A stretch of 64,000 nt of DNA from Betaproteobacteria bacterium (GCA_016713125.1 JADJPT010000007.1:62001-126000); one strand, 5' to 3'. Shown: positions 53,809 through 62,889, counted from the first letter of the stretch. Numbers and translations are program-made. Notes: generated from the letters alone by a model not told the origin.

Positions 53809-53847
53809 CGGCCCTCCCCGGGCAACCGGGGAGGGCCGTGTTTCTTT
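53809..53847 (+). terminator. Intrinsic terminator of small secreted gene B
   Basis: A perfect 13-bp stem, CGGCCCTCCCCGG / CCGGGGAGGGCCG, with a GCAA loop is followed by TGTTTCTTT. It lies 50 bp after the stop. Confidence 0.9.
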
Positions 53848-53856
53848 GCGACGCCG

Positions 53857-54496
53857 CTAGGGCTTCATCAGCCCGCACAGGATGACCATGCGCACCAGCT
53901 CGGCGAGCGAGCGCGCCTGCATCTTCTCCATGACCTTGGCGCGATGCACTTCCACGGTGCGCGTGGACAGGTCCAGGCGCGTGGCCACCACCTTGTTCGG
54001 GCGGCCCTCGGCGATCAGCAGCATGACCTCGTGCTCGCGCGGCGTCAGCGTGGCGATGCGCGCCTCGACCTCGGCGCGCGCGTTCTCGCCGGCCGCGGTG
54101 GCTTCCGGCCCGGCGGGCGCGGCGGCCAGCAGCGCGCGGTTCACCGCGTCGAGCAGCACCTGGTCGTTGAAGGGCTTCTCGATGAAGTCGCTGGCGCCGG
54201 CCTTCATGGCGCGCACCGCCATGGCGATGTCGCCGTGGCCGGTGATGACGATCACCGGCAGCCCGGTCCTGCGCGTCGCCAGTTCCTCCTGCAGCTCCAG
54301 CCCGCTCATGCCGGGCATGCGCACGTCGGCGATCAGGCAGGCGTTGGGCCGCGGCGTCCATTCGGCCAGGAAGGCGCGCATCGGCGTGCGTGCGCGTGGC
54401 GATGCCCACCGAGCGCAGCAGCATGGACAGCGAATCGCGGATCGCGGCTTCGTCATCGACGATATGGACCAAAGCTTCAGTGCTCGGCGAGTTCAT
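53857..54496 (-). CDS. FixJ-family response regulator, one frameshift
   Basis: This is a response regulator of about 212 residues. The receiver domain starts HIVDDEAAIRDSLSMLLRSVGIAT. The phosphorylated aspartate is about D57 in LIADVRMPGMSG, and the lysine is in IEKPFND. The DNA-binding LuxR-type domain is LTPREHEVMLLIAEGRPNKVVA...STRTVEVHRAKVMEKM, very like FixJ. A two-base loss near 54378 breaks the receiver between IATRTHADAR and AFLAEWTP. The ATG at 54496 overlaps the kinase gene end. The nearby TAMGTAG-type boxes are the obvious candidate targets. Confidence 0.88.
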
Positions 54497-56551
54497 GTTC
54501 GGGGGCGGCGGGCAGCCTGAGGTGGAAGGTGGCGCCGCGCGCATCCGAGCTCGCCCACAGGCGGCCGCCGTGCGCGTCGGCGATGGAACGGCTGAGGGCC
54601 AGGCCGATGCCTATGCCGTCGGCCTTGGTAGTGAAGAAGGCGTCGAAGACCTTCTCCAGGCCCTCGGCGTCCAGCCCGGGGCCGGTGTCGCTGACCGTGA
54701 TCTCCACGCCGCCTTCGCCGTCGGCGCGCGTGCGTATGCGCACGCGGCGCTCCTCGCATTCCGCGCTGTTGATGGCTTCGACGGCGTTCCTCACCAGGTT
54801 CAGCAGCACCTGCTGGATCTGTATCGAATCGGCCAGCACCTGCGGGGCCGGGGTCGGGCAGTCGGTTTCCAGCGCCACCTGGCTCTGGCGCGCTTCCGGT
54901 CCGGCCAGGCGCAGCACCTCGGCCACCAGGAAGGCGGTGTCGACCGCGCCGATCTGGCTTTCCTCGCCGCGCACGAAGCCGCGCATCTTGCGCACGATCT
55001 CGCCGGCGCGCTCGGCCTCGGCGGCCACGCGCTGCATGGCGCCCAGCGCTTCCTCCTCGCCCATCTTGCCGGCGCGCAGCATGCGCACGCAGGCCGAGGT
55101 GTAATTGGCGATCACCGTCAGCGGCTGGTTGATCTCGTGGGCGATCGCGCTGGCCATCTCGCCCATCGAGGACACGCGGCCGACGTGCGCCAGTTGCTGC
55201 AGGTGCTGGCGCGCCTGCTCCTCGGCGCGATGCCGGTCGGTCACGTCGCGGCCCACCGCGATCACCGATTCGGCGGTGCCCGCCGCGCAGGTGGTGGCGC
55301 GCGCCGACCAGGCGATCCAGCGCCAGCCGGCCGGTGTCATCACGCGCATCTCGACGCCGCCCAGGAAGGGCGCGCGGCACACCGAGCACCAGGCCGCATC
55401 GGCGGCGGCGCGGTCGTCCTCGTGCACCTGCAGGATGGTGGCCGGCGCCGGCTCGTGCGCGCCGGCCTCATCGGGCTGCAGCCTGGCCAGCGGGCGGCCG
55501 AGGATCTCGCCGGGCTGCACGCCGAAGAACTGCATGAACGAGGGGCTGGCGAAGGTCACCAGGCCGTGCGCGTCGAAGCGCACCACCAGCTCGGTCTGGT
55601 TCTCGACCAGCAGGCGGTACTGTTCTTCGCTGGCGCGCAGCGCGGCCTTGCTGGCGGTGAGCTGGCGCTGCCCGGCGGCGAACAGCAGGCCGGTGCCGCC
55701 CAGCACGCACAGGAACACGTACAGCGACATCAGGTGTTCGAGCACCAGGCGACCGGAGATCATCGCGCTGGAGAACGGCCCCTGTCCCTTGGCGGTGCAG
55801 GCGATGGCAATCAGGCCGCTGACCAGGAACACGCTGGCGGTTTCGCGCGGACCGAAGCGGATCGCCGCCCAGAACATCACCGGGAACAGCGCGTAGGGCA
55901 GCGACTCGACGGCGAGCATGGGGCGCACCAGCCCGCCGAACACGGCCAGGCACAGCAGCACGGCGACGCCGTACAGGGCCGCGGCCTCGAAGCGCTGGCG
56001 CACCGCGAGCGGCTCGCAGGCATTGCGCAGCCAGACCAGGGCGGTGGGCACCAGCAGCAGCATGCCGACCGCCCGCCCAGCGAGGAGACCTTGGCGGCGA
56101 TCAACTGTTCGCCGCCCGGCCAGTGCCCGGTGTTCAGGTACACCGCCGCCATCGAGCGCAGCGCGCTGGCCAGCGGCGAAACGGTGCCGATCACCACCAG
56201 CAGCATCAGCGTGTCGCGCACCCGCTGCATGGTCAGGTCCAGGCGCAGCACGCGCACGATCAGCCACCACACCAGCAGCAGCTGGCCGACGGTCATCGCG
56301 GCGAAGGCGAAGGTGTGCGTCAGGCTGCGCTCGCCCACCAGTCCGCAGGCCAGCGCACCCAGCGCCACGCCCCAGGCCGCCATCGGCCCGTACACCAGCA
56401 GCGCGGCCAGGCCGATGCCGGAGGCGAACCAGACCACGGTGGCGTCGAGGCGGAAGGGCAGCAGATGGATGGCCGCCTCGCTGGCCGCGAAGTACATCGC
56501 GGCGGCGATCAGCACGACCGGCAGGGGCCCGGGCGGGCGGCGCGTTTCCAT
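54477..56551 (-). CDS. MASE1-PAS sensor histidine kinase, one frameshift
   Basis: This is a membrane sensor kinase of about 690 residues. About eight hydrophobic segments in the first 280 residues form a MASE1-type sensory domain. A PAS domain covers about residues 310-440. The dimerisation box contains H471 in MASAIAHEINQPLTVIANY, the FixL/DctB-type HisKA. The ATPase boxes are LLNLVRNAVEAIN, SDTGPGLD and GIGIGLALSRS. A base is missing near 56080, between KVSSLGGR and AVGMLLLVPTAL. No haem-binding PAS motif was seen, so the signal is not obviously oxygen. Its end overlaps the regulator gene, so the two are co-expressed. Confidence 0.88.
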
Positions 56552-56596
56552 GGGCGCAACCCTATCAGCTTCCGTGGCGCGCGGCACTGGTAAGAC

Positions 56597-56624
56597 TACG
56601 TAGCGCGGGCCGCCGGCTAAGTAG
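56597..56624. promoter_or_regulatory. Paired FixJ-type boxes, copy 3
   Basis: TACGTAG at 56597 (in CTACGTAG) and TAAGTAG at 56618 are 21 bp apart. They lie between the kinase gene start (45 bp away) and the phosphogluconolactonase-like gene (30 bp to its first ATG). The position allows autoregulation of the two-component system. Confidence 0.65.
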
Positions 56625-56654
56625 TCTCCGCGCCGCGTTTCGGTGGAGATACGG

Positions 56655-57356
56655 ATGTTCGCGCGGCGTCCGTCCGCCGAACATTCGGGCATGGACATCC
56701 GGCACGCTTCCGAGCAGTTCTCCACCCGTGTGGCACAGGCCCTGGCGGCCGGCCGCGCACGCGGCGGACGCGTGAGCGTGGCGCTGTCGCCCGGCGCGTT
56801 GAGTGCGGCGGTGATCGCCGCCCTGCCGCGCGACCCGGCCCTGTGGGCCAATGCGGCAGTGTTCCTCGCCGACACCCGGCTGGCCTGCGCGGCCTCCTGC
56901 CCGGCCGGACTGCGCGCGGCCCTGTGCGACCTGCCGCTGCGCGCGGCACAACTGCACTTCGATGTCGCCGACCAGTGCGATGCGCTGCGCGCCGCGCGCG
57001 CCTACGAGCAGGAACTGCGCGCCTGGTTCGGCCTGGGAACCGGCGACCTGCCGCGCTTCGACCTGGTGATCACGCGCCTGGCGCCCGACGGCCGCGTCGG
57101 CGGACTGCATGCCGGCGGTGAGGCGCTGGACGAGGTGTCGCGCCTGGCGGTGGCCGCGCGCGCCGGCGGCCGCAGCTACCTGACCCTGACCCCGCCGGTG
57201 CTGCAGGCCGCGCACAGCCTGCTGGTGCTGGAGGCCGAGCCCGCCGCTGCGCAGGATGCGCCGCAGACCGCATCACCGATCAGCGCCGCGGGTACGCCGC
57301 TGTCGCGGCTGCGCGCCGCGGGCGCGGCGCTGGAATTGATTGCAGAACCCGGCTGA
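56655..57356 (+). CDS. 6-Phosphogluconolactonase-like protein with degenerate active site
   Basis: This is a 233-residue protein of the NagB/RpiA/DevB-like fold. It keeps the plan of 6-phosphogluconolactonase: FSTRVAQAL...RGGRVSVALSPGALS, VFLADTRL, YEQELRAWFG, LPRFDLVITRLAPDG, LTLTPPVLQAAHSLLVL. However, the phosphate-binding SGGSTP is VALSPGAL, and the catalytic DGHTASLFP is DGRVGGLHAG, losing the histidine. It may be a regulatory or altered-specificity relative. The ATG at 56655 has GGAGAT upstream; ATG 56691 is an alternative, and it fits the distance from the boxes better. It lies 41 bp before the ECF sigma gene. Confidence 0.78.
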   Translation: MFARRPSAEHSGMDIRHASEQFSTRVAQALAAGRARGGRVSVALSPGALSAAVIAALPRDPALWANAAVFLADTRLACAASCPAGLRAALCDLPLRAAQLHFDVADQCDALRAARAYEQELRAWFGLGTGDLPRFDLVITRLAPDGRVGGLHAGGEALDEVSRLAVAARAGGRSYLTLTPPVLQAAHSLLVLEAEPAAAQDAPQTASPISAAGTPLSRLRAAGAALELIAEPG

Positions 57357-57397
57357 GTCGACTGGATCAGCCGCAACAACAAGAGGAGCAGGACAAC

Positions 57398-57937
57398 ATG
57401 CTGCAGACCGAAGAAATGGCCCAACACGCGCGCAAGCTCAAGGCCTACGCACTGCGCCGCGTCGCCGACGCTGCGCTGGCCGAGGACCTGGTGCAGGACA
57501 CCTTCGTCGCCGCGCTCGGCGCCCAGCAGGGCCAGAGCGGCTTTCGCGGCGACAGCAGCACCTACACCTGGCTGACCGGCATCCTCAAGCGCAAGATCGC
57601 CGACCATTACCGCAGCGGGCCGCAACGCACTTCCAGCCTCGAAGACCTGCACGGCGGCGACGCCGAGGACGGCGCCTCAGGGGCCGACGCGCTTGAAGCC
57701 ACCGGCGCCGGTCCCGAACGCCTGCTCGAGAACAAGCGCCTGGTCGAGGCCGTGCAGAAGCGCCTGGACCGCATGCCGGCGCGCCCCGCGCGCGCCTTCC
57801 TGATGGCCGAAGTCGGCGGCCACGACGCCAGCGAGATCTCGGCCGAACTGGGCATCAGCGCCGGCAACCTGTGGGTGCTGCTGCACCGGACCCGCCGCCA
57901 GTTGCAGGAGGCCCTGACGCCGGCCCTGATGGCCTGA
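57398..57937 (+). CDS. ECF-type RNA polymerase sigma factor
   Basis: This 179-residue sigma factor has region 2 with RVADAALAEDLVQDTFVAAL and TYTWLTGILKRKIADHYR, and region 4 with VGGHDASEISAELGISAGNLWVLLHRTRRQLQ. An anti-sigma factor gene does not follow; the next gene is queE. The gene just upstream is the lactonase-like protein, possibly a sensory partner. The conserved CTGAGCAAG/TTGCGTCC spacing in the small secreted gene leaders resembles ECF promoters, so it could be its target. That link is a guess. Confidence 0.9.
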   Translation: MLQTEEMAQHARKLKAYALRRVADAALAEDLVQDTFVAALGAQQGQSGFRGDSSTYTWLTGILKRKIADHYRSGPQRTSSLEDLHGGDAEDGASGADALEATGAGPERLLENKRLVEAVQKRLDRMPARPARAFLMAEVGGHDASEISAELGISAGNLWVLLHRTRRQLQEALTPALMA

Positions 57938-57989
57938 ACGCCGGAGGGTGCGCCGCAGGGCGGGGCGGCATGACACAATGCGCCCCGCG

Positions 57990-58625
57990 ATGAGTTACGC
58001 GGTCAAGGAAATCTTCTACACCCTGCAGGGCGAGGGCCGGAATGCCGGCCGGGCGGCGGTCTTCTGCCGCTTCGCCGGCTGCAACCTGTGGTCCGGGCGC
58101 GAGCAGGATCGCGCCACGGCGGTGTGCCGCTTCTGCGACACCGATTTCGTCGGCACCGACGGCGAGGGCGGCGGCCGCTTCGACACCCCCGAGGCCCTGG
58201 CCGCCGAGGTGGCCGGGCATTGGCCGCAGGCGGGGCTCGCGCAGCGTTACGTGGTGTGCACCGGCGGCGAACCGCTGCTGCAGCTCGATGCGCCGCTGGT
58301 CGCCGCGCTGGCCGAGCAGGGCTTTCGCATCGCGGTGGAAACCAACGGCACGCAGCTCCCGCCCGCGGGCGATCTGTGGCTCACCGTCAGCCCCAAGGCC
58401 GGCGCACCGCTGGCCCTGGCGCGCGGCAGCGAACTGAAGCTGGTCTACCCGCAGGCCGGTGCCGAGCCCGAGCGCTTTGCCGCGCTGCCCTTCGAGCACT
58501 TCTTCCTGCAGCCCATGGACGGGCCGGAGCGCGCCAGGAACACGCAGCTGGCCACCGAATACTGTCTCGCGCATCCGCAATGGCGGCTGTCGCTGCAGAC
58601 CCACAAGATCATCGGCATACGCTAG
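57990..58625 (+). CDS. queE: 7-Carboxy-7-deazaguanine synthase
   Basis: QueE is a radical-SAM enzyme of the queuosine pathway that makes 7-carboxy-7-deazaguanine. The 211-residue protein has the characteristic FYTLQGEGRNAGRAAVFCRFAGCNLW start. The unusual radical SAM cluster motif is C-x14-C-x2-C (CNLW...VCRFCDTDFVG), followed by VVCTGGEPLLQL. The queD gene follows 8 bp later. Confidence 0.95.
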   Translation: MSYAVKEIFYTLQGEGRNAGRAAVFCRFAGCNLWSGREQDRATAVCRFCDTDFVGTDGEGGGRFDTPEALAAEVAGHWPQAGLAQRYVVCTGGEPLLQLDAPLVAALAEQGFRIAVETNGTQLPPAGDLWLTVSPKAGAPLALARGSELKLVYPQAGAEPERFAALPFEHFFLQPMDGPERARNTQLATEYCLAHPQWRLSLQTHKIIGIR

Positions 58626-58633
58626 AGAGCGGC

Positions 58634-58999
58634 ATGGACATCTGGAAGAGCTTCACCCTCGAGTCGGCCCACCGACTGCCCAACGTGCCGGCCGGCCACA
58701 AATGCGCGCGCCTGCACGGCCACTCGTTCCGCGTCGACATCCACGTCTCGGGGGAGGTCGACCCGCAGATCGGCTGGGTGCAGGATTTCGCCGACATCAA
58801 GGCGGCCTTCGCGCCGCTGCACGCGCGCCTGGACCACAACTACCTGAACGAGGTGCCCGGGCTGGAGAACCCCACCAGCGAGAACCTCGCGCGCTGGATC
58901 TGGGAACAGCTCAAGCCGGCCGTGCCGCTGCTGTCGAAAGTGGTGGTGCACGAGACCTGCACCTGCGGCGCGGTGTACAGCGGTCCCGGCAAAGGGTGA
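58634..58999 (+). CDS. queD: 6-Carboxy-tetrahydropterin synthase
   Basis: QueD makes 6-carboxy-5,6,7,8-tetrahydropterin, the step before QueE. The 121-residue protein keeps the zinc histidines (ESAHRLPNVPAGHKCARLHGHSFRV) and catalytic cysteine in HKC, with LDHNYLNEVPGLENPTSENLARWIW and VVVHETCTCGAVY. It overlaps no other gene and ends 1 bp before the next start. Confidence 0.95.
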   Translation: MDIWKSFTLESAHRLPNVPAGHKCARLHGHSFRVDIHVSGEVDPQIGWVQDFADIKAAFAPLHARLDHNYLNEVPGLENPTSENLARWIWEQLKPAVPLLSKVVVHETCTCGAVYSGPGKG

Positions 59000-59000
59000 T

Positions 59001-60392
59001 GTGCGCTTGAAGGCCGCGGCATTCCCGCTGTGCTGCGCGCTGGTCCTGGTCACGGGCGGCGCCGCGGCACAGAACACCTGGGACGACAGCCGCGACCAGA
59101 AGCGCGACATGGCGCTGGCCGGCCATCACGACCTGTCGGGACGCGGCGCCTACCAGCCGGTGATCGAGAAGCAGGGCGCGCGCTGGATCGCCTACATCGG
59201 CCACCACGGCGGCACGGCGCGCAACCCGCTCACCGGCCGCGACGAAGCCAACGGCACCTCGGTGCTCGATGTCAGCGACCCGCGCAGGATCCGCCTGCTG
59301 GCGCACATCCCCGGCGACGGCGCGGGCGCGCAGATGGCGCGCGTGTGCACCGGCCTGCCCGGTGCCGGGCCCGGCCGGAGCTTCCTGCTGCGCACCCTGG
59401 GCAACAGCGCGCACGAAGTGTGGGAGGTCACGCAACCCGAGAAGCCGGTGCGCGTCTCGGTGCCCGCCGAAGGCCTGTCGGGCACGCACAAGAGCTGGTG
59501 GGAGTGCGACACCGGCATCGCCTACCTGGTGTCCGGGGTGGCCGGCTGGCGCACCTGGCGCATGACGCAGATCTACGACCTCGCCAACCCGGCCAAACCG
59601 GTGTTCATCCGCAACTTCGGCCTGCCGGGCCAGCAGCCGGGTTCCACCGGCCACGTGCCCACCGCGCTGCACGGCCCGATCTCCACGGGGCCGAATGCGG
59701 GACCGAAAGGCGGGCGCGTGTATTTCGGCTACGGCGTGAACGCCTACGGCATCCTGCAGGTGGTCGATCGCGACAGGCTGCTGAAGGGACCCAAGGCGCC
59801 GACCGAGAAGAACCTGCTGTATCCGCACATCGGCCAGCTCGAACTGCAGCGCAACCAGGGCGCGCACACGGTGTTCCCGATCCTCGGCATGCCGGTGCCC
59901 GAGTTCGCCAGACACAGCGAGGGCCGGGTGCGCGATTTCGTGCTGGTGGTCAGCGAGTCGCTGGCCGACGGTTGCCGCGAGGCGCGGCAGATGGCCTGGA
60001 TGGTCGACATCAGCGACGAGGGCCGGCCTTTCCCGGTGGCCGGCCTGACGCCGGCCGAAGCCACCGGCAACTACTGCGCGCGGCCCGGACGCTTCGGCGC
60101 GCACGCCTCCAGCGAGAGCTTCGCGCCGGTGTACTACCGGCGCCTGGTGTTCATCGCCCACTTCAATGCCGGCGTGCGCGCCTTCGACATCCGCGACCCG
60201 CTGGCGCCGCGCGAGGCCGCGTACTATGTGCCGGACGCGCGCGGCGCGGCGCTGGCGACCAACAACGTCGAGACGGATGCGCGCGGTTACGTCTACATGG
60301 TGGATCGCGGCGGACTGGGCCTGCACGTGCTGCGGCTCACCGGTGCGGCGGCGGCGATCGCCGACGCGGCGGCACGCGAGCGCGAACAATGA
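59001..60392 (+). CDS. Secreted LVIVD-repeat-like protein
   Basis: This is a 463-residue exported protein starting with GTG. A signal peptide covers about residues 1-24 (LCCALVLVTGGAAAQ). The rest shows repeated LVIVD-type strands with aspartate turns: GTSVLDVSDPRRIRLL, TQIYDLANPAKPVFIRNF, VRAFDIRDPLAPREAAYY, VYMVDRGGLGLHVLRL. These suggest a beta-propeller. No enzyme motif is seen. It is directly upstream of a TAXI receptor (25 bp), so both may process or bind one extracellular solute. Confidence 0.8.
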   Translation: MRLKAAAFPLCCALVLVTGGAAAQNTWDDSRDQKRDMALAGHHDLSGRGAYQPVIEKQGARWIAYIGHHGGTARNPLTGRDEANGTSVLDVSDPRRIRLLAHIPGDGAGAQMARVCTGLPGAGPGRSFLLRTLGNSAHEVWEVTQPEKPVRVSVPAEGLSGTHKSWWECDTGIAYLVSGVAGWRTWRMTQIYDLANPAKPVFIRNFGLPGQQPGSTGHVPTALHGPISTGPNAGPKGGRVYFGYGVNAYGILQVVDRDRLLKGPKAPTEKNLLYPHIGQLELQRNQGAHTVFPILGMPVPEFARHSEGRVRDFVLVVSESLADGCREARQMAWMVDISDEGRPFPVAGLTPAEATGNYCARPGRFGAHASSESFAPVYYRRLVFIAHFNAGVRAFDIRDPLAPREAAYYVPDARGAALATNNVETDARGYVYMVDRGGLGLHVLRLTGAAAAIADAAAREREQ

Positions 60393-60417
60393 GCGGCGGA
60401 ACAACCGGGAGGGCGGC

Positions 60418-61386
60418 ATGGCAGGCAGGGGACTCGCGGCGCTGGCCGCATTGCTGGGCGGGCTGGGCTTGAGCGCCATGTCGGGCACGGCGCCGGCGCA
60501 GGACAGGACCACGGTGGTGCTGGGCACGGCCACGCCGGGGGGCGGCTTCCCGGTGTACGGCGCGGCCTACGCCGAGACGGTCAACGAGTTCGAGCCCACG
60601 CTGCAGGTCACGACCAGGAACACCAGGGGCAGCACCGAGAACATTCCCCTGCTGGAAGCCGGGCAGCTGGACATCGCGCTGGTGCAGGGCGAGGCCGGCC
60701 ACGAGGCGCTGGCCGGCATCGGCCGGCCGCCGGCGAAGCTGCTGGTGGTTGCCGCCATGTATTCCTCGCCCGGCATGTTCGTGGTGCGCGCCGACAGCCC
60801 GGCGAAGAGCATCCGCGACCTGGTGGGCAAGCCGGTGGCCTTCGGCGCCAGGGGCTCGGGCCTGGTGATCCTGTCGCGTTACGTGCTCGATGGCCTGGGC
60901 CTGGACCAGAACAGGGATTTCCAGGCCATCTACCTGGACAAGGCCGGCGACGGTCCGGCCATGGTGCAGGACGGGCGCGCGGCCGCGCTGTGGGGCGGGG
61001 GCATCGGCTGGCCGGGCTTCGCGACCATGGCGAAGAGCCCGGGCGGCGCGCGTTTCATCGCGCCCGACGCGGAAGAGATCCGCAGGATCCTCGCCAGGCA
61101 CGATTTCCTCAAGCCGCTGTCGGTGCCGGCCGGCGTGTATCCGGGGCAGGGTGCGCCCATCCATTCGGTGGGCTCGTGGAGCTTCGTGATGGCGCGGCCC
61201 ACGCTGCCCGACGAGGTCGCCTACAAGCTGATGCGTGCCGTGCACAAGGGCGAGGCCGCGATCGCCAGGCGTCTGCCGCAGGCGAGCGAAACCACCGCCG
61301 CCAACACCGCCAACGCCGTGCCGCGCATCGGCCTGCTGCATCCGGGTGCGGCGAAGTATCTGCGCGAGGCCGGTCTGTTGCGCTGA
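60418..61386 (+). CDS. TAXI-family TRAP transporter solute-binding protein
   Basis: This 322-residue periplasmic receptor has a signal peptide of about residues 1-27 (ending APAQ). The TAXI-type motifs include LGTATPGGGFPVYGAAYAE, TRNTRGSTENIPLLEAGQLDIALVQGE, and SAMVRADSP-like FVVRADSPAKSIRDL. A GGGAGG site precedes the ATG. The TRAP membrane subunit (fused DctQM type) is not adjacent. It probably binds an amino- or keto-acid-like solute. A terminator hairpin follows. Confidence 0.9.
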   Translation: MAGRGLAALAALLGGLGLSAMSGTAPAQDRTTVVLGTATPGGGFPVYGAAYAETVNEFEPTLQVTTRNTRGSTENIPLLEAGQLDIALVQGEAGHEALAGIGRPPAKLLVVAAMYSSPGMFVVRADSPAKSIRDLVGKPVAFGARGSGLVILSRYVLDGLGLDQNRDFQAIYLDKAGDGPAMVQDGRAAALWGGGIGWPGFATMAKSPGGARFIAPDAEEIRRILARHDFLKPLSVPAGVYPGQGAPIHSVGSWSFVMARPTLPDEVAYKLMRAVHKGEAAIARRLPQASETTAANTANAVPRIGLLHPGAAKYLREAGLLR

Positions 61387-61409
61387 GCGAAACGGCGACG
61401 CGCGCCTGT

Positions 61410-61432
61410 GCCCGCCACGGCGGGCCTTTTGT
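61410..61432 (+). terminator. Intrinsic terminator after the TAXI receptor gene
   Basis: A GCCCGCC / GGCGGGC stem is followed by CTTTTGTCTT. It starts 24 bp after the TAXI gene stop and separates it from the next operon. Confidence 0.75.
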
Positions 61433-61526
61433 CTTGCCTCATTCGTTCTTTGCATACAGCCCGCGATTCCTTTGACTTCACCCGGTGCGCTGGCAACAAT
61501 GGGCCATCGCAATTCGGGAGCATGCA

Positions 61527-62147
61527 ATGGGACAGTGGAGTCGCAAGGATCATCCGGAACCGTTCATCGACCTGGTGCCGCTGGAGAAGGCCACCGGCGC
61601 GCGCAAGGCGCTGTACGAAGAACTCGAGCGCATCCGCGGCAAGGGCCGCGTGTCCAACCTGTTCAAGGCCTACGCCGCGTTCCCCGAACTGGGCATGGCC
61701 AACCTGCAGCGCCTGATGGCGCTGCTCGGCAAGGGCGCGCTGAGCGTGAAGTTCAAGGAAGCGGTGATGACGGCGCTGGCCGAGATCAACCGCTGCGACT
61801 ACTGCGTGTCGTTCCACGCCACGGCGATGAAGAACGCCGGCGCCTCGGAGGCCGAGGTGCAGGCCGCGCTGGCCTTCGATCCCAAGGGCATCGGCCTGTC
61901 GGCCAAGGAGGCCGCGCTGTTCGAGTACGCGCTGAAGGCCAACGGCGACCCGCACGGCATCACGCCCGAGGATTTCGTGCCGCTGCGCGCGGCGGGCGTC
62001 ACCGACGGCGAGATCGTCGAGGCGCTGGAGACGGTGAACACCGGCAACGCCTTCAACCTGATCAACGGCGCGCTGAACGTGGGCGCCGACGATTTCCTCG
62101 GCGGCTACCTCAAGGAGCGCGGCGAAGCCTGGGCGGCCGAACGATGA
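61527..62147 (+). CDS. Carboxymuconolactone decarboxylase/AhpD-like peroxidase-family protein
   Basis: This 206-residue protein has an AhpD-like core: ALAEINRCDYCVSFHATAMKNAG with a redox CxxC and a histidine (about residues 90-112), as in alkylhydroperoxidase AhpD and uncharacterised peroxidase-related enzymes. The full length is longer than AhpD (175), with a helical N-terminal extension. Its stop overlaps the thioredoxin ATG by 4 bp, giving a likely redox pair. Confidence 0.87.
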   Translation: MGQWSRKDHPEPFIDLVPLEKATGARKALYEELERIRGKGRVSNLFKAYAAFPELGMANLQRLMALLGKGALSVKFKEAVMTALAEINRCDYCVSFHATAMKNAGASEAEVQAALAFDPKGIGLSAKEAALFEYALKANGDPHGITPEDFVPLRAAGVTDGEIVEALETVNTGNAFNLINGALNVGADDFLGGYLKERGEAWAAER

Positions 62148-62488
62148 GCGCCGACAGCCGCGCGCCGCTGTCCCACGTGGCTTCGGCCGCCGAGCTCGAT
62201 GCGCTGATCGCCGCGCCCCGGCCGCTGCTGCTGACCTTCACCGGCCCCAAGTGCATCATCTGCCGCCAGCTGGCGCCGATGCTGAACGTGGTGGTGCAGG
62301 AGCACGGCGATGCGCTGGCCTCGGCCAAGGTCGATGCCGAGGCGCTCACCGATCTTTCCGAGCGCTACGAGATCCGTTCGCTGCCCACCACCATGATCAT
62401 CCGCGACGGCAAGGTCGCCGACCGCATCACCGGCTTCGCCACCGCCGGCAAACTGCGCGAATGGATCGCGCAACACGCATTCTCCTGA
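62144..62488 (+). CDS. Thioredoxin-fold protein
   Basis: This is a 114-residue thioredoxin family protein. The active site is K-C-I-I-C (about residues 36-40) in FTGPKCIICRQLAPML, a non-standard dipeptide. The cis-proline is in RSLPTTMIIRDGK. It overlaps the AhpD-like gene upstream and precedes a RidA gene by 11 bp, so the three form one operon. It could reduce the CxxC of the AhpD-like protein. Confidence 0.9.
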   Translation: MSADSRAPLSHVASAAELDALIAAPRPLLLTFTGPKCIICRQLAPMLNVVVQEHGDALASAKVDAEALTDLSERYEIRSLPTTMIIRDGKVADRITGFATAGKLREWIAQHAFS

Positions 62489-62499
62489 AAGGAATCGCC

Positions 62500-62889
62500 A
62501 TGCCTGAAATCAAACTGCACACCGCCCCCGACGCGCCCAACCCCCCGGGTCCCTTCTCGCACGCCAGCTCGGTGGGCGAGTGGGTGTTCTCCTCCGGCAT
62601 GGGTGGCCTCGATCCCAAGACCGGCCAGGTGGTGTCCGACGACGTGATCGAACAGACCGAGCAGGCCATCACCAACACCGAGCACATCCTGGCCGCGGCC
62701 GGCTGCACGCTGCAGGACGTGGCCAAGGTGGTGCTGTACCTGACCGACATGCAGGACTACCCGCGCGTCAACGCGGTCTACGAGAAGCGCTTCGCCCCGC
62801 ACAAGCCGGCGCGCACCTGCGTGGCCGTCTCGGGACTGCCGGTGCGCGAACGCATGAAACTCGACACGGTCGCGATTCGCCGCAAGTGA
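62500..62889 (+). CDS. RidA/YjgF-family protein
   Basis: This 129-residue member of the RidA family deaminates reactive enamine/imine intermediates. The motifs are FSHASSVGEWVFSSGMGGLDPKTG and the arginine in the C-terminal RTCVAVSGLP. The usual length is about 130. It ends the redox operon and runs up to the damaged poly-G block. Confidence 0.93.
   Translation: MPEIKLHTAPDAPNPPGPFSHASSVGEWVFSSGMGGLDPKTGQVVSDDVIEQTEQAITNTEHILAAAGCTLQDVAKVVLYLTDMQDYPRVNAVYEKRFAPHKPARTCVAVSGLPVRERMKLDTVAIRRK

Noticed and set aside
54477..56551. Oxygen-sensing FixL haem PAS in the kinase
   Set aside because: The N-terminus is a multi-helix MASE1-type membrane domain and the PAS lacks an obvious haem-binding histidine context.
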